Below, one piece after another: positions 45,700-54,289 of a stretch of 64,000 bases of DNA. Origin of the DNA: Paenibacillus_AP thailandensis (GTDB lineage Bacteria > Bacillota > Bacilli > Paenibacillales > Paenibacillaceae); contig NZ_JBHUMY010000032.1 in NCBI RefSeq assembly GCF_042685365.1, forward strand, positions 140,263 through 204,262. Direction: 5' to 3'. A model generated the notes under the pieces. The model had not been told where the DNA came from and made no database searches. It saw nothing but the letters and a program-made list of their open reading frames with translations. How positions within the stretch are numbered: the first letter of the stretch is position 1; every line of letters begins with the position of its first letter. The position numbers were made by a program, and so were the translations under genes.

Positions 45700-46573
45700 G
45701 CCCGCCACCTCCCAGCTGTTGTTTGAAGAAATCGAGGTTGGAATCGAACTTGCTCTCCCCAGCCGCCGCTATTCCTTCCGGATCTACCGTCGGGTAATCT
45801 TCGTACCTCTTTTGGTTTAAATAGGTCGAAGCATGAAGGATGAAGTTTGGTTTGGTCTGAAGGAGCTTATGAGTCTCAGCGAAATGGACTGTATTCCTTA
45901 TCACGAGTTCTGGGTCGAAGTCTTTATCCTTTGAGAGTTTGTTCCAAGCTTTTAACGCTGCTTGTTTCGATACTCTTCTTGGGTAAATAGACCAGAATGT
46001 TTCAAACGAAATCTCCTTTTCTTTATATATTTTCTTTAAAAGATCTTTTTCTTTATCTGGGGGCAGTATCGTTCCCCCCAAAGTAACCCTACTAGGTGAA
46101 GTATCGTTCCCCTCATGGGGGGAAGTATCGTGCACCTGATAATCCACGTTATTAGGGGAAGTATCGTGCACCTGATAATCCACGTTATTAGGGGAAGTAT
46201 CGTGCACCTCATTAACAGGAGAAGAATTGTTCGACACGACTGAATCACCACTCTTTTTTATGATCCATTCCTCATAATTTTTGTTGAAAGCCAGCTTTCG
46301 GGATGAAGTCCGAGAAGCCCGCTTGGTTACGACCAGAACCTTCGCCTTGATTAAAGCTGCCAATTCCTTTTTCACAGTGCGTTCAGACAGCAGCGTATTC
46401 GCAGCGAGAAATGTTATGGAAAACTCGTGGTCTTTCCGGCTAAACCCGTACGTCATTCGCCAAATCTTAATCACTAGCCGGAGCTGCGCACCGTTAAAGG
46501 CGTACTGGCAAATCTCATCGAGGATTTCATGAGCGACGGGTGTATAGCCGTTCTCTTTCTGAGGCCTTGCCAT
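45641..46573 (-). CDS. phage replication initiator (O/DnaD-like) with origin repeats inside
   Basis: 310 residues. N-terminal winged helix of the phage replication protein O type (YTPVAHEILDEICQYAFNGA, LRLVIKIWRMTYGFSRKDHE, about 1-100). A low-complexity linker (about 112-165) repeats VHDTSPNNVDYQ. The C-terminal DnaD/DnaT-like region follows (ISFETFWSIYPRRVSKQAAL). Initiators of this kind bind iterons inside their own gene. Overlaps the loader gene by 59 bases. Confidence 0.8.
   Translation of the reverse strand: MARPQKENGYTPVAHEILDEICQYAFNGAQLRLVIKIWRMTYGFSRKDHEFSITFLAANTLLSERTVKKELAALIKAKVLVVTKRASRTSSRKLAFNKNYEEWIIKKSGDSVVSNNSSPVNEVHDTSPNNVDYQVHDTSPNNVDYQVHDTSPHEGNDTSPSRVTLGGTILPPDKEKDLLKKIYKEKEISFETFWSIYPRRVSKQAALKAWNKLSKDKDFDPELVIRNTVHFAETHKLLQTKPNFILHASTYLNQKRYEDYPTVDPEGIAAAGESKFDSNLDFFKQQLGGGGHDTGPSNPALGEGFGRLPE
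46065..46203. repeat. iterons inside the O-like gene, candidate phage origin
   Basis: AGTATCGT occurs at 46065, 46100, 46124, 46160 and 46196, usually within GGAAGTATCGTGCACC or ...GTTCCCC. The last three are spaced exactly 36 bases and lie in a 36-bp direct repeat. The AT-rich stretch 46015-46060 (TTTATATATTTTC) flanks them. Confidence 0.7.
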
Positions 46574-46589
46574 GCCACCTCACCAACGT

Positions 46590-47153
46590 TCAATTTGCTT
46601 CTTGCGGTTGTTCCGCCAGTACTTCCCGTATAGCCTGCGTGAGCTGATGAGCCAGATGCTCGGTCGGGATAGGGCTTTCGATTCTGGATTCTATCAGTGC
46701 CGAAGTCAGCCTGGCCGTGATCCGCTCCTCGGTTGTCGGCTCCTCGACCGTGTAGCCGTTGACGAGTGCTGCCATTAAGACATTGCCGCGAATGCCGCCT
46801 TCGATCCAATCGCCGATCTTATTCTTGTTCGGGCCAGATATGCGTTTTCTTAATAAGTTGTCGAGAATGCAGTAATCTGAGATTTCAGCACGCCGTGAAC
46901 TAATATAGTCAGCCACCTCCCGCGGCAGCACGACCAGCTTATGCCGGGCCTTCAGCTCTTCCAATTCCGTTCTGAGTTGGAGTGCTTCAATGATTGCCGC
47001 GTGCTGATTGGAGATGGTCTGATCTTTCCGGGCCATTTCGGCATCCTGTGCGTCGATATGACCCATAACCTCGCGCAATATGTGTTGACCGACAAATGGT
47101 AAAACACCTAATTGCCTAATGACTTCGATTCTGTCCTTGCTCAATTTGGTCAT
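46590..47153 (-). CDS. phage protein with DUF1642-like C terminus
   Basis: 187 residues. The N-terminal helix is followed by a coiled coil (DAEMARKDQTISNQHAAIIE, about 38-70). The C-terminal part VVLPREVADYISSRR ... GDWIEGGIRGNVLMAALVNG recalls the DUF1642 family of Gram-positive phages. Function unknown. It is 17 bases upstream of the O-like gene. Confidence 0.6.
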   Translation of the reverse strand: MTKLSKDRIEVIRQLGVLPFVGQHILREVMGHIDAQDAEMARKDQTISNQHAAIIEALQLRTELEELKARHKLVVLPREVADYISSRRAEISDYCILDNLLRKRISGPNKNKIGDWIEGGIRGNVLMAALVNGYTVEEPTTEERITARLTSALIESRIESPIPTEHLAHQLTQAIREVLAEQPQEAN

Positions 47154-47166
47154 TCCCGCACCTCCG

Positions 47167-47874
47167 TTATCTGCCGGCGACGTACACGGGCCGTCCGGTC
47201 AATTCTTGTATTTCACGCTTGAACAGCGCTTCGTCACTGTTTGTATCGCTCAAGTGGATAAGCCAGATTTCCTGAACTTTGCTCATATCATTCGCCCGGA
47301 TGAAATCCTTCAAGTTTTCCAAGCTGAAATGCGATCGAATCAACCGCTTCTTCATGGCGACCGGCACACGCCCGGCGGCAATGTTCTCGTCGAGAATACG
47401 CATGCTGTAATTGCATTCGATGAGCAAATGCGTGAGGCCGGTAAAGGTATGCCGGATGTACCAAGTATCCGTCGCGAAGAGCAGTTTGTCGCCAGCCTTG
47501 TTTGCCATCAGGAAGCCGAGCGGCTCCTCCACGTCGTGCTGTATGTCGAAGGGGAGTATGGTCCATGTACCGATCGTGAAAGGTTTGAGCGCTTCGATTG
47601 GCACCGCCCGGTGCCCGGCCAGACCGGCGGCATCGATCGTGCCTTGCGAGGTGTAAACGTCGATGCCGGCTTTCATGATGTCTTTGGCTGCCTTAACGTG
47701 ATCACCGTGGCCGTGGGAGATCAGGCATGCTGCAATGCTGCTCATCCGGAACTGCAAGCCTCTCTGGATGTCTTTGAACCGAAGCCCTGCTTCGAGCAGT
47801 AGCACAGTCTCCCCGTCCGTTACCTTATAGCAGTTGCCCGCACTACTGGAGCCGAATGGCTTGATCTCGATCAT
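47167..47874 (-). CDS. MBL-fold metallohydrolase
   Basis: 235 residues. Metallo-beta-lactamase fold with the zinc motif LISHGHGDHVKAAKD, a preceding FGSSSAGNCYKV typical of the YycJ/WalJ subgroup, plus FATDTWYI and SHFSLENLKDFI. YycJ-type proteins act as nucleases in mismatch repair; in phages they commonly accompany recombination genes, as here. It overlaps the annealing-protein gene by one base. Confidence 0.85.
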   Translation of the reverse strand: MIEIKPFGSSSAGNCYKVTDGETVLLLEAGLRFKDIQRGLQFRMSSIAACLISHGHGDHVKAAKDIMKAGIDVYTSQGTIDAAGLAGHRAVPIEALKPFTIGTWTILPFDIQHDVEEPLGFLMANKAGDKLLFATDTWYIRHTFTGLTHLLIECNYSMRILDENIAAGRVPVAMKKRLIRSHFSLENLKDFIRANDMSKVQEIWLIHLSDTNSDEALFKREIQELTGRPVYVAGR

Positions 47875-48971
47875 TAGAAATCCGGCCCACCAGTTGGCGG
47901 CACCTGCGGCTCCTCAGCAGCCCTTTGTGTCGGCTCCGGTTGTGCTTCCGTTCCCTCAGCCTCGGCCGGCTCCTGATGCTGCGGCTGTTCATCAACCGTT
48001 TGAGCGGTAAATGAGACATCGATTGGCTCTCGGTTCGCATTCTCGGCAATTTCCGCCCGGGCCGCAGAATAGCTATCGTCCGTTGCTTCACTGTGCAGCA
48101 TCTCGACAAAGGCGCTGCCGAAGTCTTTCGGGATTTTCTTGACGATGTTATTCCGGATCTTCCGGATGATCATCGACTCGCGGCTTTGAAACTCCGACCA
48201 AGCGGGGCTAATCCATTGCTGCAGTTCCACATCGTCGAGCGCGTTCAATCCGAGTTCGGCAGCTTTCTTCATGATCTGCGCCTTTTTCTCGGCGATTTTC
48301 TTTTTCTGTTCAGCTGTGGCTTTAAAACGGTCTTCGCAGATGCCGAAGGTTTCGTTCATCAGGTTGTTGTTAATGTGGGCGATGAGGTTTTTGACTACGT
48401 CGTCCCGCTCGCCGATGAAGTACTGGATGCTTTTGTCTTTGAAGATAATTGGGTATACGATGCGGACGACCGGTCCTTTGCCCCGGGGTGTCCATTTCGG
48501 CGGCGTCATCTCGAGGCCGTTGAACGTCGGATATTCAAAATCATCACCTTCCCGGACGGCCCAATAGGGGCGAACCTGCTCAACATTGCGGCCGAACCGG
48601 GAAAGGATTGCGTCGTTGCCGTCGCCCTCGATGCCCATCTCGATCTGCTTCTTCCAGACCTCCTTGTTGTCGACCTTCACTTTAACGTTTCGTACCTGGA
48701 AGAACACTTCCCGCGGACTGGCCGCCGCATTAAGCTTCAGGGCAGCGACGTTCAGAAGAATTGTCGTCAGGTTGTTCCGGTCGAGATTCGGGTCGCTCAT
48801 TGTGATGCCCTTTGCATCCAGCGCTGCCGTAATCGAGGATAAAGCATTCATAACGCACTGCTTTGAATACTGGTCCATATTAATTCCGTTGCTGACAAGT
48901 TGGTTCTCGATCATGGGAAGGAAAGTGTCGTTCACCTTTGTAAGGCCAGTGGAGTAGGTTTGGTTGCTCAA
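47874..48971 (-). CDS. putative ssDNA-annealing recombination protein
   Basis: 365 residues. A core (about 10-280) with NLTTILLNVAALKLNAAASP and VEQVRPYWAVREGDDFEYPT has no motif I can assign with certainty. The C-terminal 70 residues are disordered, acidic and Pro/Gln rich, ending PPTGGPDF, as in proteins that recruit SSB. Position between an SbcC-like ATPase and an MBL nuclease is where phage annealing proteins (RecT/Sak type) are found. RecT kinship is inferred from context. Confidence 0.5.
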   Translation of the reverse strand: MSNQTYSTGLTKVNDTFLPMIENQLVSNGINMDQYSKQCVMNALSSITAALDAKGITMSDPNLDRNNLTTILLNVAALKLNAAASPREVFFQVRNVKVKVDNKEVWKKQIEMGIEGDGNDAILSRFGRNVEQVRPYWAVREGDDFEYPTFNGLEMTPPKWTPRGKGPVVRIVYPIIFKDKSIQYFIGERDDVVKNLIAHINNNLMNETFGICEDRFKATAEQKKKIAEKKAQIMKKAAELGLNALDDVELQQWISPAWSEFQSRESMIIRKIRNNIVKKIPKDFGSAFVEMLHSEATDDSYSAARAEIAENANREPIDVSFTAQTVDEQPQHQEPAEAEGTEAQPEPTQRAAEEPQVPPTGGPDF

Positions 48972-50968
48972 AATAAAGTCGCCTCCTGATATTTGTTGTT
49001 TTGTTCGACGCGGAGCTTCTTGTCTGCCGCGCTGACTATAAGCCTGATCTGCTGGCTATCCGTCGGCAGCAGTTCCGTGACCGATTCAGCGTTGTCGATG
49101 AAGATCGGCGCCGTCGTCCCGTAATGCTCCGAAAGGGTATTGATGATGTCGAGACCGGCATTGATGCGAGCTGCATTGTTCAAGCCGCTGCTGTAAGCTA
49201 CGAGGTTCGAGCCGTACAGCGTTTCGCAGCATTCCTGAACGCCGCCGTTAATTTGGGTTTCAAACAATTTAAAGCGGACGTGTTTGAATTTGCTGTTGAT
49301 TCTCGATTCGAGAAGCGAGACCTTCGTCCGGATAAATTCCTCTGTGAGGAAGTTCTGTCGTTCAAGCTCCTCGTATTCTTTCGCAAGCTGCTTCTCCTGT
49401 TGTTTGAGCGTTGCAATCCGTTCTTTCCCGCTGCGCGCCTGGTCGAAGGCGATTTTGTTTCGTTCGAGCCGGTCGGCTTCCAGCCGTAGCTTAGAGAGTT
49501 CTTGCCGGACTTGTTCCAACGCACTAAGCGATGCTGACCGAAGGCCTACGATCTCTCTTTCGACACTCGTTTTCTCCTGCAACTTCGAGATGTATGCTGG
49601 ATCCGTTTCAACGTCGACAAGTCCGGACTCCATCTTGTTCAGCTCTTCAGTCTCCGTTTGGAGCAGCACCTGCGTCTGATCGAGTTTCTCTTGCAATGCG
49701 GCTATTCTGTCGGCCAGTTTCTTGTTCTCAGCATTTCTTTCCTCACAAGCGGCCTTCGCTGCCCGACCCTTTGCATTGATCTCTTCCAGCCGCTCAGCCT
49801 TGCTTCGGTTGAATTGCACCAGCGCCTTCTCATGAGCCGCGGCAATGGCATCCGCGGGGAGCTGTTGCCCGCACGCAGGGCAAGTATCGGCGGAATGACT
49901 GATCTCGAATTGTTCTGCGTCTACTTCCTTCCATTGCGAGCGCAGCCGCTCCATTTCGGCCGTCTTCTCGGCAATTATTTGCTGATTTGTCGCACTCAAG
50001 CTTTTCAGCCGGCTGATTTCTCCCCCGAGGTCTGAGGCATCTCCCTTTATTCTGGAGACTTGACGGCGCTGCTCGTTTAATTTTTCAATCGTCCAGGCTT
50101 GGAGGTTATTTTTGATTTGAAGCAGTTCACCTTCGATCTCGCGGATGCGATTCTGCTTAACGGCAATCTCGCCGCCGGACTGGATCCGGTTCAGTTCTTC
50201 CTCTTTGCTTTGGATGCGGCCTTTCAACGCCTCGAGCTGCTCTTGATTCCTCTTTTCGTCGAATCCCCCGGTGTCCGGCATGGCGCGCTGCGCTTCGTCG
50301 ACCCGCACCGGGATTTTCTTCAGCTCGTCATTAATGGCTTTCATTCTGGCCGAAATCATAGAGCGATGTCCGTGGAGCGTACGGTTGTCGAGGAGTTCCG
50401 GCAGTTCGGCCAGTTCCGGATTGCTGGCGATAACATCCGAATCCGATATATCACCGCATATCTCGAGCAGTATCGGTCTCCGCTTCTTCCAGTCCAGTTG
50501 CTCATTGAAGAATGTAGGACTGGTAAGGAGCTTGAATCGGTCTTCGTTGATGATTGAATCGATAAAACTTTTGTATTCGGCTTGCTTGACGGGCACGCCG
50601 TCGATGAAGTAATTGGTCTCGTGTCCGGTGAACTCGTCCGATGCGGAGCCACGCTTCTTTGTCCATTTCTCACGGAAAACTTTCTTTAACGTGTGCTGTC
50701 GGCCGTTAATCAAGAGAACGCCCTCGACTTCATGATCGAGCTTCGGGATCGGCGCCCCGGTTTCGTCCTGGGTCTTGATGGAGAAGTCCTTTTTGTTTTG
50801 GCTGTCCTTGTCGAACAGCAGCCAGTTCCAACCGTCAAAAAGCGTTGTCTTACCAGCAGCGTTGTCGCCGTAGACGTCGACGTTCTGACCATCCGCCTGC
50901 AGCGTGAAGTCGATAATGCCTTTGAAATAACGGAGGATAAGAGAAAGAAGTTCGATTCGGCTGTTCAT
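48968..50968 (-). CDS. SbcC/Rad50-like ATPase
   Basis: 666 residues. Walker A near the N terminus (VYGDNAAGKTTLFDGWNWLL), two long coiled-coil arms (about 225-340 and 410-545) joined by a zinc hook CPACGQQ at about residue 363. A C-terminal part contains AYSSGLNNAARINAGLDIIN (signature-like) and APIFIDNAESVTELLP (Walker B, with Asn-Ala-Glu after the Asp). Predicted SMC-like ATPase that handles DNA ends with the neighbouring recombination proteins. No SbcD-type nuclease gene is adjacent; the MBL protein might serve. Confidence 0.85.
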   Translation of the reverse strand: MNSRIELLSLILRYFKGIIDFTLQADGQNVDVYGDNAAGKTTLFDGWNWLLFDKDSQNKKDFSIKTQDETGAPIPKLDHEVEGVLLINGRQHTLKKVFREKWTKKRGSASDEFTGHETNYFIDGVPVKQAEYKSFIDSIINEDRFKLLTSPTFFNEQLDWKKRRPILLEICGDISDSDVIASNPELAELPELLDNRTLHGHRSMISARMKAINDELKKIPVRVDEAQRAMPDTGGFDEKRNQEQLEALKGRIQSKEEELNRIQSGGEIAVKQNRIREIEGELLQIKNNLQAWTIEKLNEQRRQVSRIKGDASDLGGEISRLKSLSATNQQIIAEKTAEMERLRSQWKEVDAEQFEISHSADTCPACGQQLPADAIAAAHEKALVQFNRSKAERLEEINAKGRAAKAACEERNAENKKLADRIAALQEKLDQTQVLLQTETEELNKMESGLVDVETDPAYISKLQEKTSVEREIVGLRSASLSALEQVRQELSKLRLEADRLERNKIAFDQARSGKERIATLKQQEKQLAKEYEELERQNFLTEEFIRTKVSLLESRINSKFKHVRFKLFETQINGGVQECCETLYGSNLVAYSSGLNNAARINAGLDIINTLSEHYGTTAPIFIDNAESVTELLPTDSQQIRLIVSAADKKLRVEQNNKYQEATLF

Positions 50969-50979
50969 TCCCGCACCTC

Positions 50980-51258
50980 CTACAGCTCCGCGAGCTCTTG
51001 CTCGAGTTGCTGGATTTCCAACCTAATTACCTCAACAACCGATTTGCAGATGGAGTTAACCACGCGCGGTTGTTGCATGGAATTGCCATTCCTGTATCCC
51101 CTAAGGGTCGCCCTTATATTTCCGTAGTGATCTTCGAATTGTACATAATTGGCGCCTACGATCTGCTCCGCAGCACGGCTCAGCTCGTCAATTTTCTTGA
51201 CTATCTCCCGCGCCTTAGCTGCCCGTCCTTCCATGTATTCCAGCGTTTTTCTATCCAT
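50980..51258 (-). CDS. small coiled-coil phage protein
   Basis: 92 residues from ATG 51258 (GGAGGAG upstream). Helical, ending in VVNSICKSVVEVIRLEIQQL and a Glu/Leu-rich coil. Unknown. Overlaps the next upstream gene by eight bases. Confidence 0.55.
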   Translation of the reverse strand: MDRKTLEYMEGRAAKAREIVKKIDELSRAAEQIVGANYVQFEDHYGNIRATLRGYRNGNSMQQPRVVNSICKSVVEVIRLEIQQLEQELAEL

Positions 51259-51505
51259 GGTTCTCCTCCTCATCATCCACGGCGATTGTTTGATAATCGA
51301 TGACGACCGGCATGTTTTCGACTGAGCTTAAGATGTTGCCGTCTTCGTCCAGCAGCCAGTATTCGGAGAAAACTCTGCTTTCGGATACCGTACTCATGTT
51401 CTTGATTTCGTTCAATTCTGCCCCGTTTACCACGTCGCCGATCGTGTATTTCCGCTGCAAGTTCTGGCCGACGGTGATCGATTGAATGACCTGAGTTTTA
51501 GACAT
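51251..51505 (-). CDS. phage protein, unknown
   Basis: 84 residues from ATG 51505 (GGAGGAG 8 bases upstream). Beta-rich (QRKYTIGDVVNGAELNEIKN, EYWLLDEDGNILSSVENMPV) with an acidic end. No family recognised. Confidence 0.55.
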   Translation of the reverse strand: MSKTQVIQSITVGQNLQRKYTIGDVVNGAELNEIKNMSTVSESRVFSEYWLLDEDGNILSSVENMPVVIDYQTIAVDDEEENHG

Positions 51506-51590
51506 TTCGTGCTCTCCTCCCCGGCAAAAAGCCGATTTTGGCAAAGGATTTTATGGTTGAAATAGACGAATCAATTTCCAGTTCATACTC

Positions 51591-51800
51591 TCATGGGTTT
51601 AGTCCTACAAAAGGCACGCTGACTTTACCCGTAGTGACATCAAGTTCGATCACAACCGACATCTCGCCGATGACATTCGCCGACTTATCAGTATCCAGGG
51701 AAGCGTTGCAGTGCGGGCATTCGTCCAACTCCGCCTCTTCCCACTCAAAGAATACTTTGTTGCAGAGAAGGCATTCGCACTTATTGACGACCAAATCCAT
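51591..51800 (-). CDS. small zinc-ribbon protein
   Basis: 69 residues; AAGGAG lies 10 bases upstream. Four cysteines in CECLLCNKVFFEW ... ECPHCNASLD form one zinc ribbon, then a beta strand pair. Unknown role in early phage development. Confidence 0.6.
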   Translation of the reverse strand: MDLVVNKCECLLCNKVFFEWEEAELDECPHCNASLDTDKSANVIGEMSVVIELDVTTGKVSVPFVGLNP

Positions 51801-51827
51801 GCTTGTTCAACTCCTTCGCAGTATGAA

Positions 51828-52163
51828 TCATTCCTCTAACTCTATAGGCGTCATCGTACGTTCAAAATCACAATCATCATTCGGACAAAGAGCTTTTCCG
51901 CCAAAGTAATCCAAGTCAGAGCCGCATTTCGGGCATTCGTGTTCGAGGGCTTTTTCTCCGTTCGGCGGTTTCGGAATTTCCATCCAGTGAGTAACCTCCG
52001 CATTTGGATAGATTATTGCGTTTTTGTGCCAGTTAAACGTGCCATTTGGAAACCTTATACCCGTGGACACAAATCGATACTTCGGGTGCGTATGTGCATC
52101 GACAAAGAGCAGTACAGTCTCCATCACTCTTGGTAGACGGTCTGTTACACTGATCCATTTCAT
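51828..52163 (-). CDS. DUF551-type protein fused to a zinc ribbon
   Basis: 111 residues from ATG 52163 (GAAGGAG upstream). MKWISVTDRLPR and VTHWMEIPKPP are the two hallmarks of the phage DUF551 family. The C-terminal 35 residues add a zinc ribbon (CPKCGSDLDYFGGKALCPND). Function unknown; the fusion is uncommon to my knowledge. Confidence 0.7.
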   Translation of the reverse strand: MKWISVTDRLPRVMETVLLFVDAHTHPKYRFVSTGIRFPNGTFNWHKNAIIYPNAEVTHWMEIPKPPNGEKALEHECPKCGSDLDYFGGKALCPNDDCDFERTMTPIELEE

Positions 52164-52261
52164 GGTCGTATCTCCTTCGTTAACATCCATTTACTTACAA
52201 CAATGGATTATGAAATTTTCGTTTCAACCCAATAATCCGAATAGCCAAAATAAATAGGCAA

Positions 52262-52402
52262 TTAAAAAATCCAGCCTTGAACCTGTTCAATTTCTTGCAT
52301 TTGCAGCTTCAGTTCTTGCCGCTTCCCCGCGTCCGGCTCGTCCAAAAATTGAGCGTAAAGAGCGAGGTATGATTGCTCAGCTTCGATTTGTTGCTGGGTC
52401 AT
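52262..52402 (-). CDS. small helical phage protein
   Basis: 46 residues from ATG 52402, with GGAG 7 bases upstream. Single charged helix (QQQIEAEQSYLALYAQFLDE, KRQELKLQMQEIEQVQGWIF). Unknown function. Confidence 0.5.
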   Translation of the reverse strand: MTQQQIEAEQSYLALYAQFLDEPDAGKRQELKLQMQEIEQVQGWIF

Positions 52403-52404
52403 GT

Positions 52405-52491
52405 TCATTCTCCTTCCTGTGCTGCTGCAGCTTCACGGATCAACCAAACGATGCCGACGACATAAAATCCGATCAGGATGCTTATGCCCAA
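52405..52491 (-). CDS. possible 28-residue membrane peptide
   Basis: TTG 52491 follows GGAGG and overlaps the upstream stop. It reads GISILIGFYVVGIVWLIREA, one membrane helix, with the charged end AAAAQEGE. Expression is uncertain. Confidence 0.3.
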   Translation of the reverse strand: MGISILIGFYVVGIVWLIREAAAAQEGE

Positions 52492-52610
52492 TCCCTCCAA
52501 CCTCCCCGCTCCCAGCTCTCCACGAATTGGAGAAACGTTATCCCGTAGAGTTTTCGGAGTTGGAGCTCATTGAATAGATCGCCAAGGAAATCTATAAGCT
52601 CGTCCGGCAT
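52482..52610 (-). CDS. small phage protein
   Basis: 42 residues from ATG 52610 with GGAGGTG 5 bases upstream, overlapping the XRE gene end by 19 bases. MPDELIDFLGDLFNELQLRK and FVESWERGGWRDWA; unknown. Confidence 0.45.
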   Translation of the reverse strand: MPDELIDFLGDLFNELQLRKLYGITFLQFVESWERGGWRDWA

Positions 52611-52828
52611 TGCGGCACCTCCGATCTGCCGAGCAGGTAATCGGTGCTGACGTTCAACACGTCTGCCAGCCGGGCAAGTTGGTCCAAATCAGGCTGCCGA
52701 TAGGCTCGCTCGTAATGCGATATCGCGCCGCGGCATACGCCGGATTCGACGGATAGTTTGAGCTGTGACCAGCCGCGCTTGTGCCGCGCCTCCTTTAATC
52801 GAACCGGGAAAACCTCAGCGGCCGCCAT
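52592..52828 (-). CDS. XRE-family HTH regulator
   Basis: 78 residues, a single HTH_3 domain (RLKEARHKRGWSQLKLSVES, VCRGAISHYERAYRQPDLDQ, VLNVSTDYLLGRSE). Found within the minus-strand early operon, so it may be a Cro-like or early-phase repressor. Confidence 0.8.
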   Translation of the reverse strand: MAAAEVFPVRLKEARHKRGWSQLKLSVESGVCRGAISHYERAYRQPDLDQLARLADVLNVSTDYLLGRSEVPQCRTSL

Positions 52829-52979
52829 GGAGAACCACCAGCCGATTCAGTTTCATCCGGTAGCGACAGTACTGCTTGTAGGCGTGAGCGCCAATTGCCG
52901 GCATGCAGTCCGCCGCGGCGCGTTCCTCGAGTTGCAGGTAATACATGCAGATGTTGCGGAGGAGTTGGATATGGTCCAT
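52815..52979 (-). CDS. small phage protein after the sigma factor
   Basis: 54 residues from ATG 52979; AAGGAGG sits 10 bases upstream, inside the end of the sigma-factor gene. MDHIQLLRNICMYYLQLEER and HAYKQYCRYRMKLNRLVVLH; helical and basic, unknown. Confidence 0.55.
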   Translation of the reverse strand: MDHIQLLRNICMYYLQLEERAAADCMPAIGAHAYKQYCRYRMKLNRLVVLHGGR

Positions 52980-52981
52980 AA

Positions 52982-53542
52982 TCAGGTATCCTCCTTGAGG
53001 TAACTCTGGTATTTAGCGCTGATGCGCTTTAACATGCGGCTAATTTGCACCTGAGTTACTCCGATCTGTCTGGAGACGGATTGCTGATTCATTCCGTTTA
53101 ATCGAAGATTAACGATTTGTTTCTCTCGATTATCCAAAGACTCGACAAACATCTGGAGGTCGAACTGCGAGGTGTCGTCCTCAACGGGGATGGTATCTTT
53201 AAGCGTTACCGGCCTCCCTTCGTCTTGGAGCATCACGTAATCAAGTGACAATACCTTCGGACTCAATTTTTTGGTAGCTTGCGATCCTTTGAAAGGCCTG
53301 TTATCTCTTCGGTAATTGTTGATTTTCCCGAGGATGCACGGCACCGCGTAAGTTGAAAAAGCGAGTCCTAAACTTGGATCAAACCTCCGAATGGCGTCCA
53401 ACAAACCAATACATCCAACCTGAAACAAGTCTTCATATTCGAATCTCGATTGCAAATGCTTATGTTTGTTTAAAACGAAGTGAACAAGGTGGAAATGTTC
53501 TTCAATACGGCTTTCGTCGGGTTTATGAGCGACTGCTTCCAT
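52982..53542 (-). CDS. phage-encoded sigma-70 family factor (SigF/SigB-like)
   Basis: 186 residues from ATG 53542 (GGAGG 7 bases upstream). Region 2 (FEYEDLFQVGCIGLLDAIRR, FDPSLGLAFSTYAVPCILGK) and region 4 (DNREKQIVNLRLNGMNQQSV, SRQIGVTQVQISRMLKRISA) are both intact, with region 3 reduced. It should direct RNA polymerase to prophage or host promoters. It follows the antirepressor gene, so it is expressed early after induction. Confidence 0.88.
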   Translation of the reverse strand: MEAVAHKPDESRIEEHFHLVHFVLNKHKHLQSRFEYEDLFQVGCIGLLDAIRRFDPSLGLAFSTYAVPCILGKINNYRRDNRPFKGSQATKKLSPKVLSLDYVMLQDEGRPVTLKDTIPVEDDTSQFDLQMFVESLDNREKQIVNLRLNGMNQQSVSRQIGVTQVQISRMLKRISAKYQSYLKEDT

Positions 53543-53544
53543 CT

Positions 53545-54276
53545 TCATGCCTCCTTTGGCCGCGCCGCCAGCAGCAACCTGAATGTTTCCCGGCCCTTCG
53601 GCGTCACAAGTGTTTGATTATCTGCCTTGCCGTTCCGCTCCCATTCCTTCAGTTCGAACAACGCCGGCACATGCTGAGCATATGGCTTCAGCTTCCCTTT
53701 GGCATCCCGGTACACATAACTCTTGTCGAGCAGCCAGCCGATGAAGTCACGTTCCTTGACCTGGAGCTCCTTCGCCGTATCGCGGAAGTTTGTAAGCAGG
53801 TTGCGATCGACCAGTGCATCGAAGTAGTCGGCTTTCGGCTGCATGATAGCGATCTTCTCGTTTGCTTTACGGACCGCTTCGAGTGTGGCTTTAAACATGA
53901 GTTTGGTCTGGTCGTCCGCATGCGTCAGGTAGGTCGAGATGAATAGGTCATCATTCGCGACATAGCCGCCGGTCTTCCGGATCGTCGGAAGGACTACGCT
54001 CGTTACCCATTTGCGGAAGGCCCGAGCTTCAGGTTTACGGCTTTCCAAGATAACGTCGTAGAGCCCGTCTTCGTTGATGATCGTGGTTTCTTGCTGGCGG
54101 CCTAGGGCGTCCGGGATGGGGTAAGTTGAACTTACATCATCGCTCAGTCGTTCTTTAACCATCCGGGGATTCGAAAGTTCTAGCACATCGCATACATCTT
54201 TCAGGACGAACCAAGGTAGACCGCCCTTCTCAACCGTTCGGACCTGAGCACCGTTAAAGTTGAATATTTGGGTCAT
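53545..54276 (-). CDS. phage antirepressor (BRO-N + KilAC)
   Basis: 243 residues from ATG 54276 (AGAGGGG upstream). N-terminal BRO domain (VEKGGLPWFVLKDVCDVLEL, INEDGLYDVILESRKPEARA, FRKWVTSVVLPTIRKTGGYV) and C-terminal KilAC domain (ADYFDALVDRNLLTNFRDTA, KELQVKERDFIGWLLDKSYV). Antirepressors of this type inactivate the lysogeny repressor on induction. Confidence 0.9.
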   Translation of the reverse strand: MTQIFNFNGAQVRTVEKGGLPWFVLKDVCDVLELSNPRMVKERLSDDVSSTYPIPDALGRQQETTIINEDGLYDVILESRKPEARAFRKWVTSVVLPTIRKTGGYVANDDLFISTYLTHADDQTKLMFKATLEAVRKANEKIAIMQPKADYFDALVDRNLLTNFRDTAKELQVKERDFIGWLLDKSYVYRDAKGKLKPYAQHVPALFELKEWERNGKADNQTLVTPKGRETFRLLLAARPKEA

Positions 54277-54289
54277 AGACTTGCCCCTC

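Noticed and set aside
46100..46203. CRISPR-like repeats in the O-like gene
   Set aside because: Repeat and intervening sequence are both conserved and translated in frame; the pattern is that of iterons.
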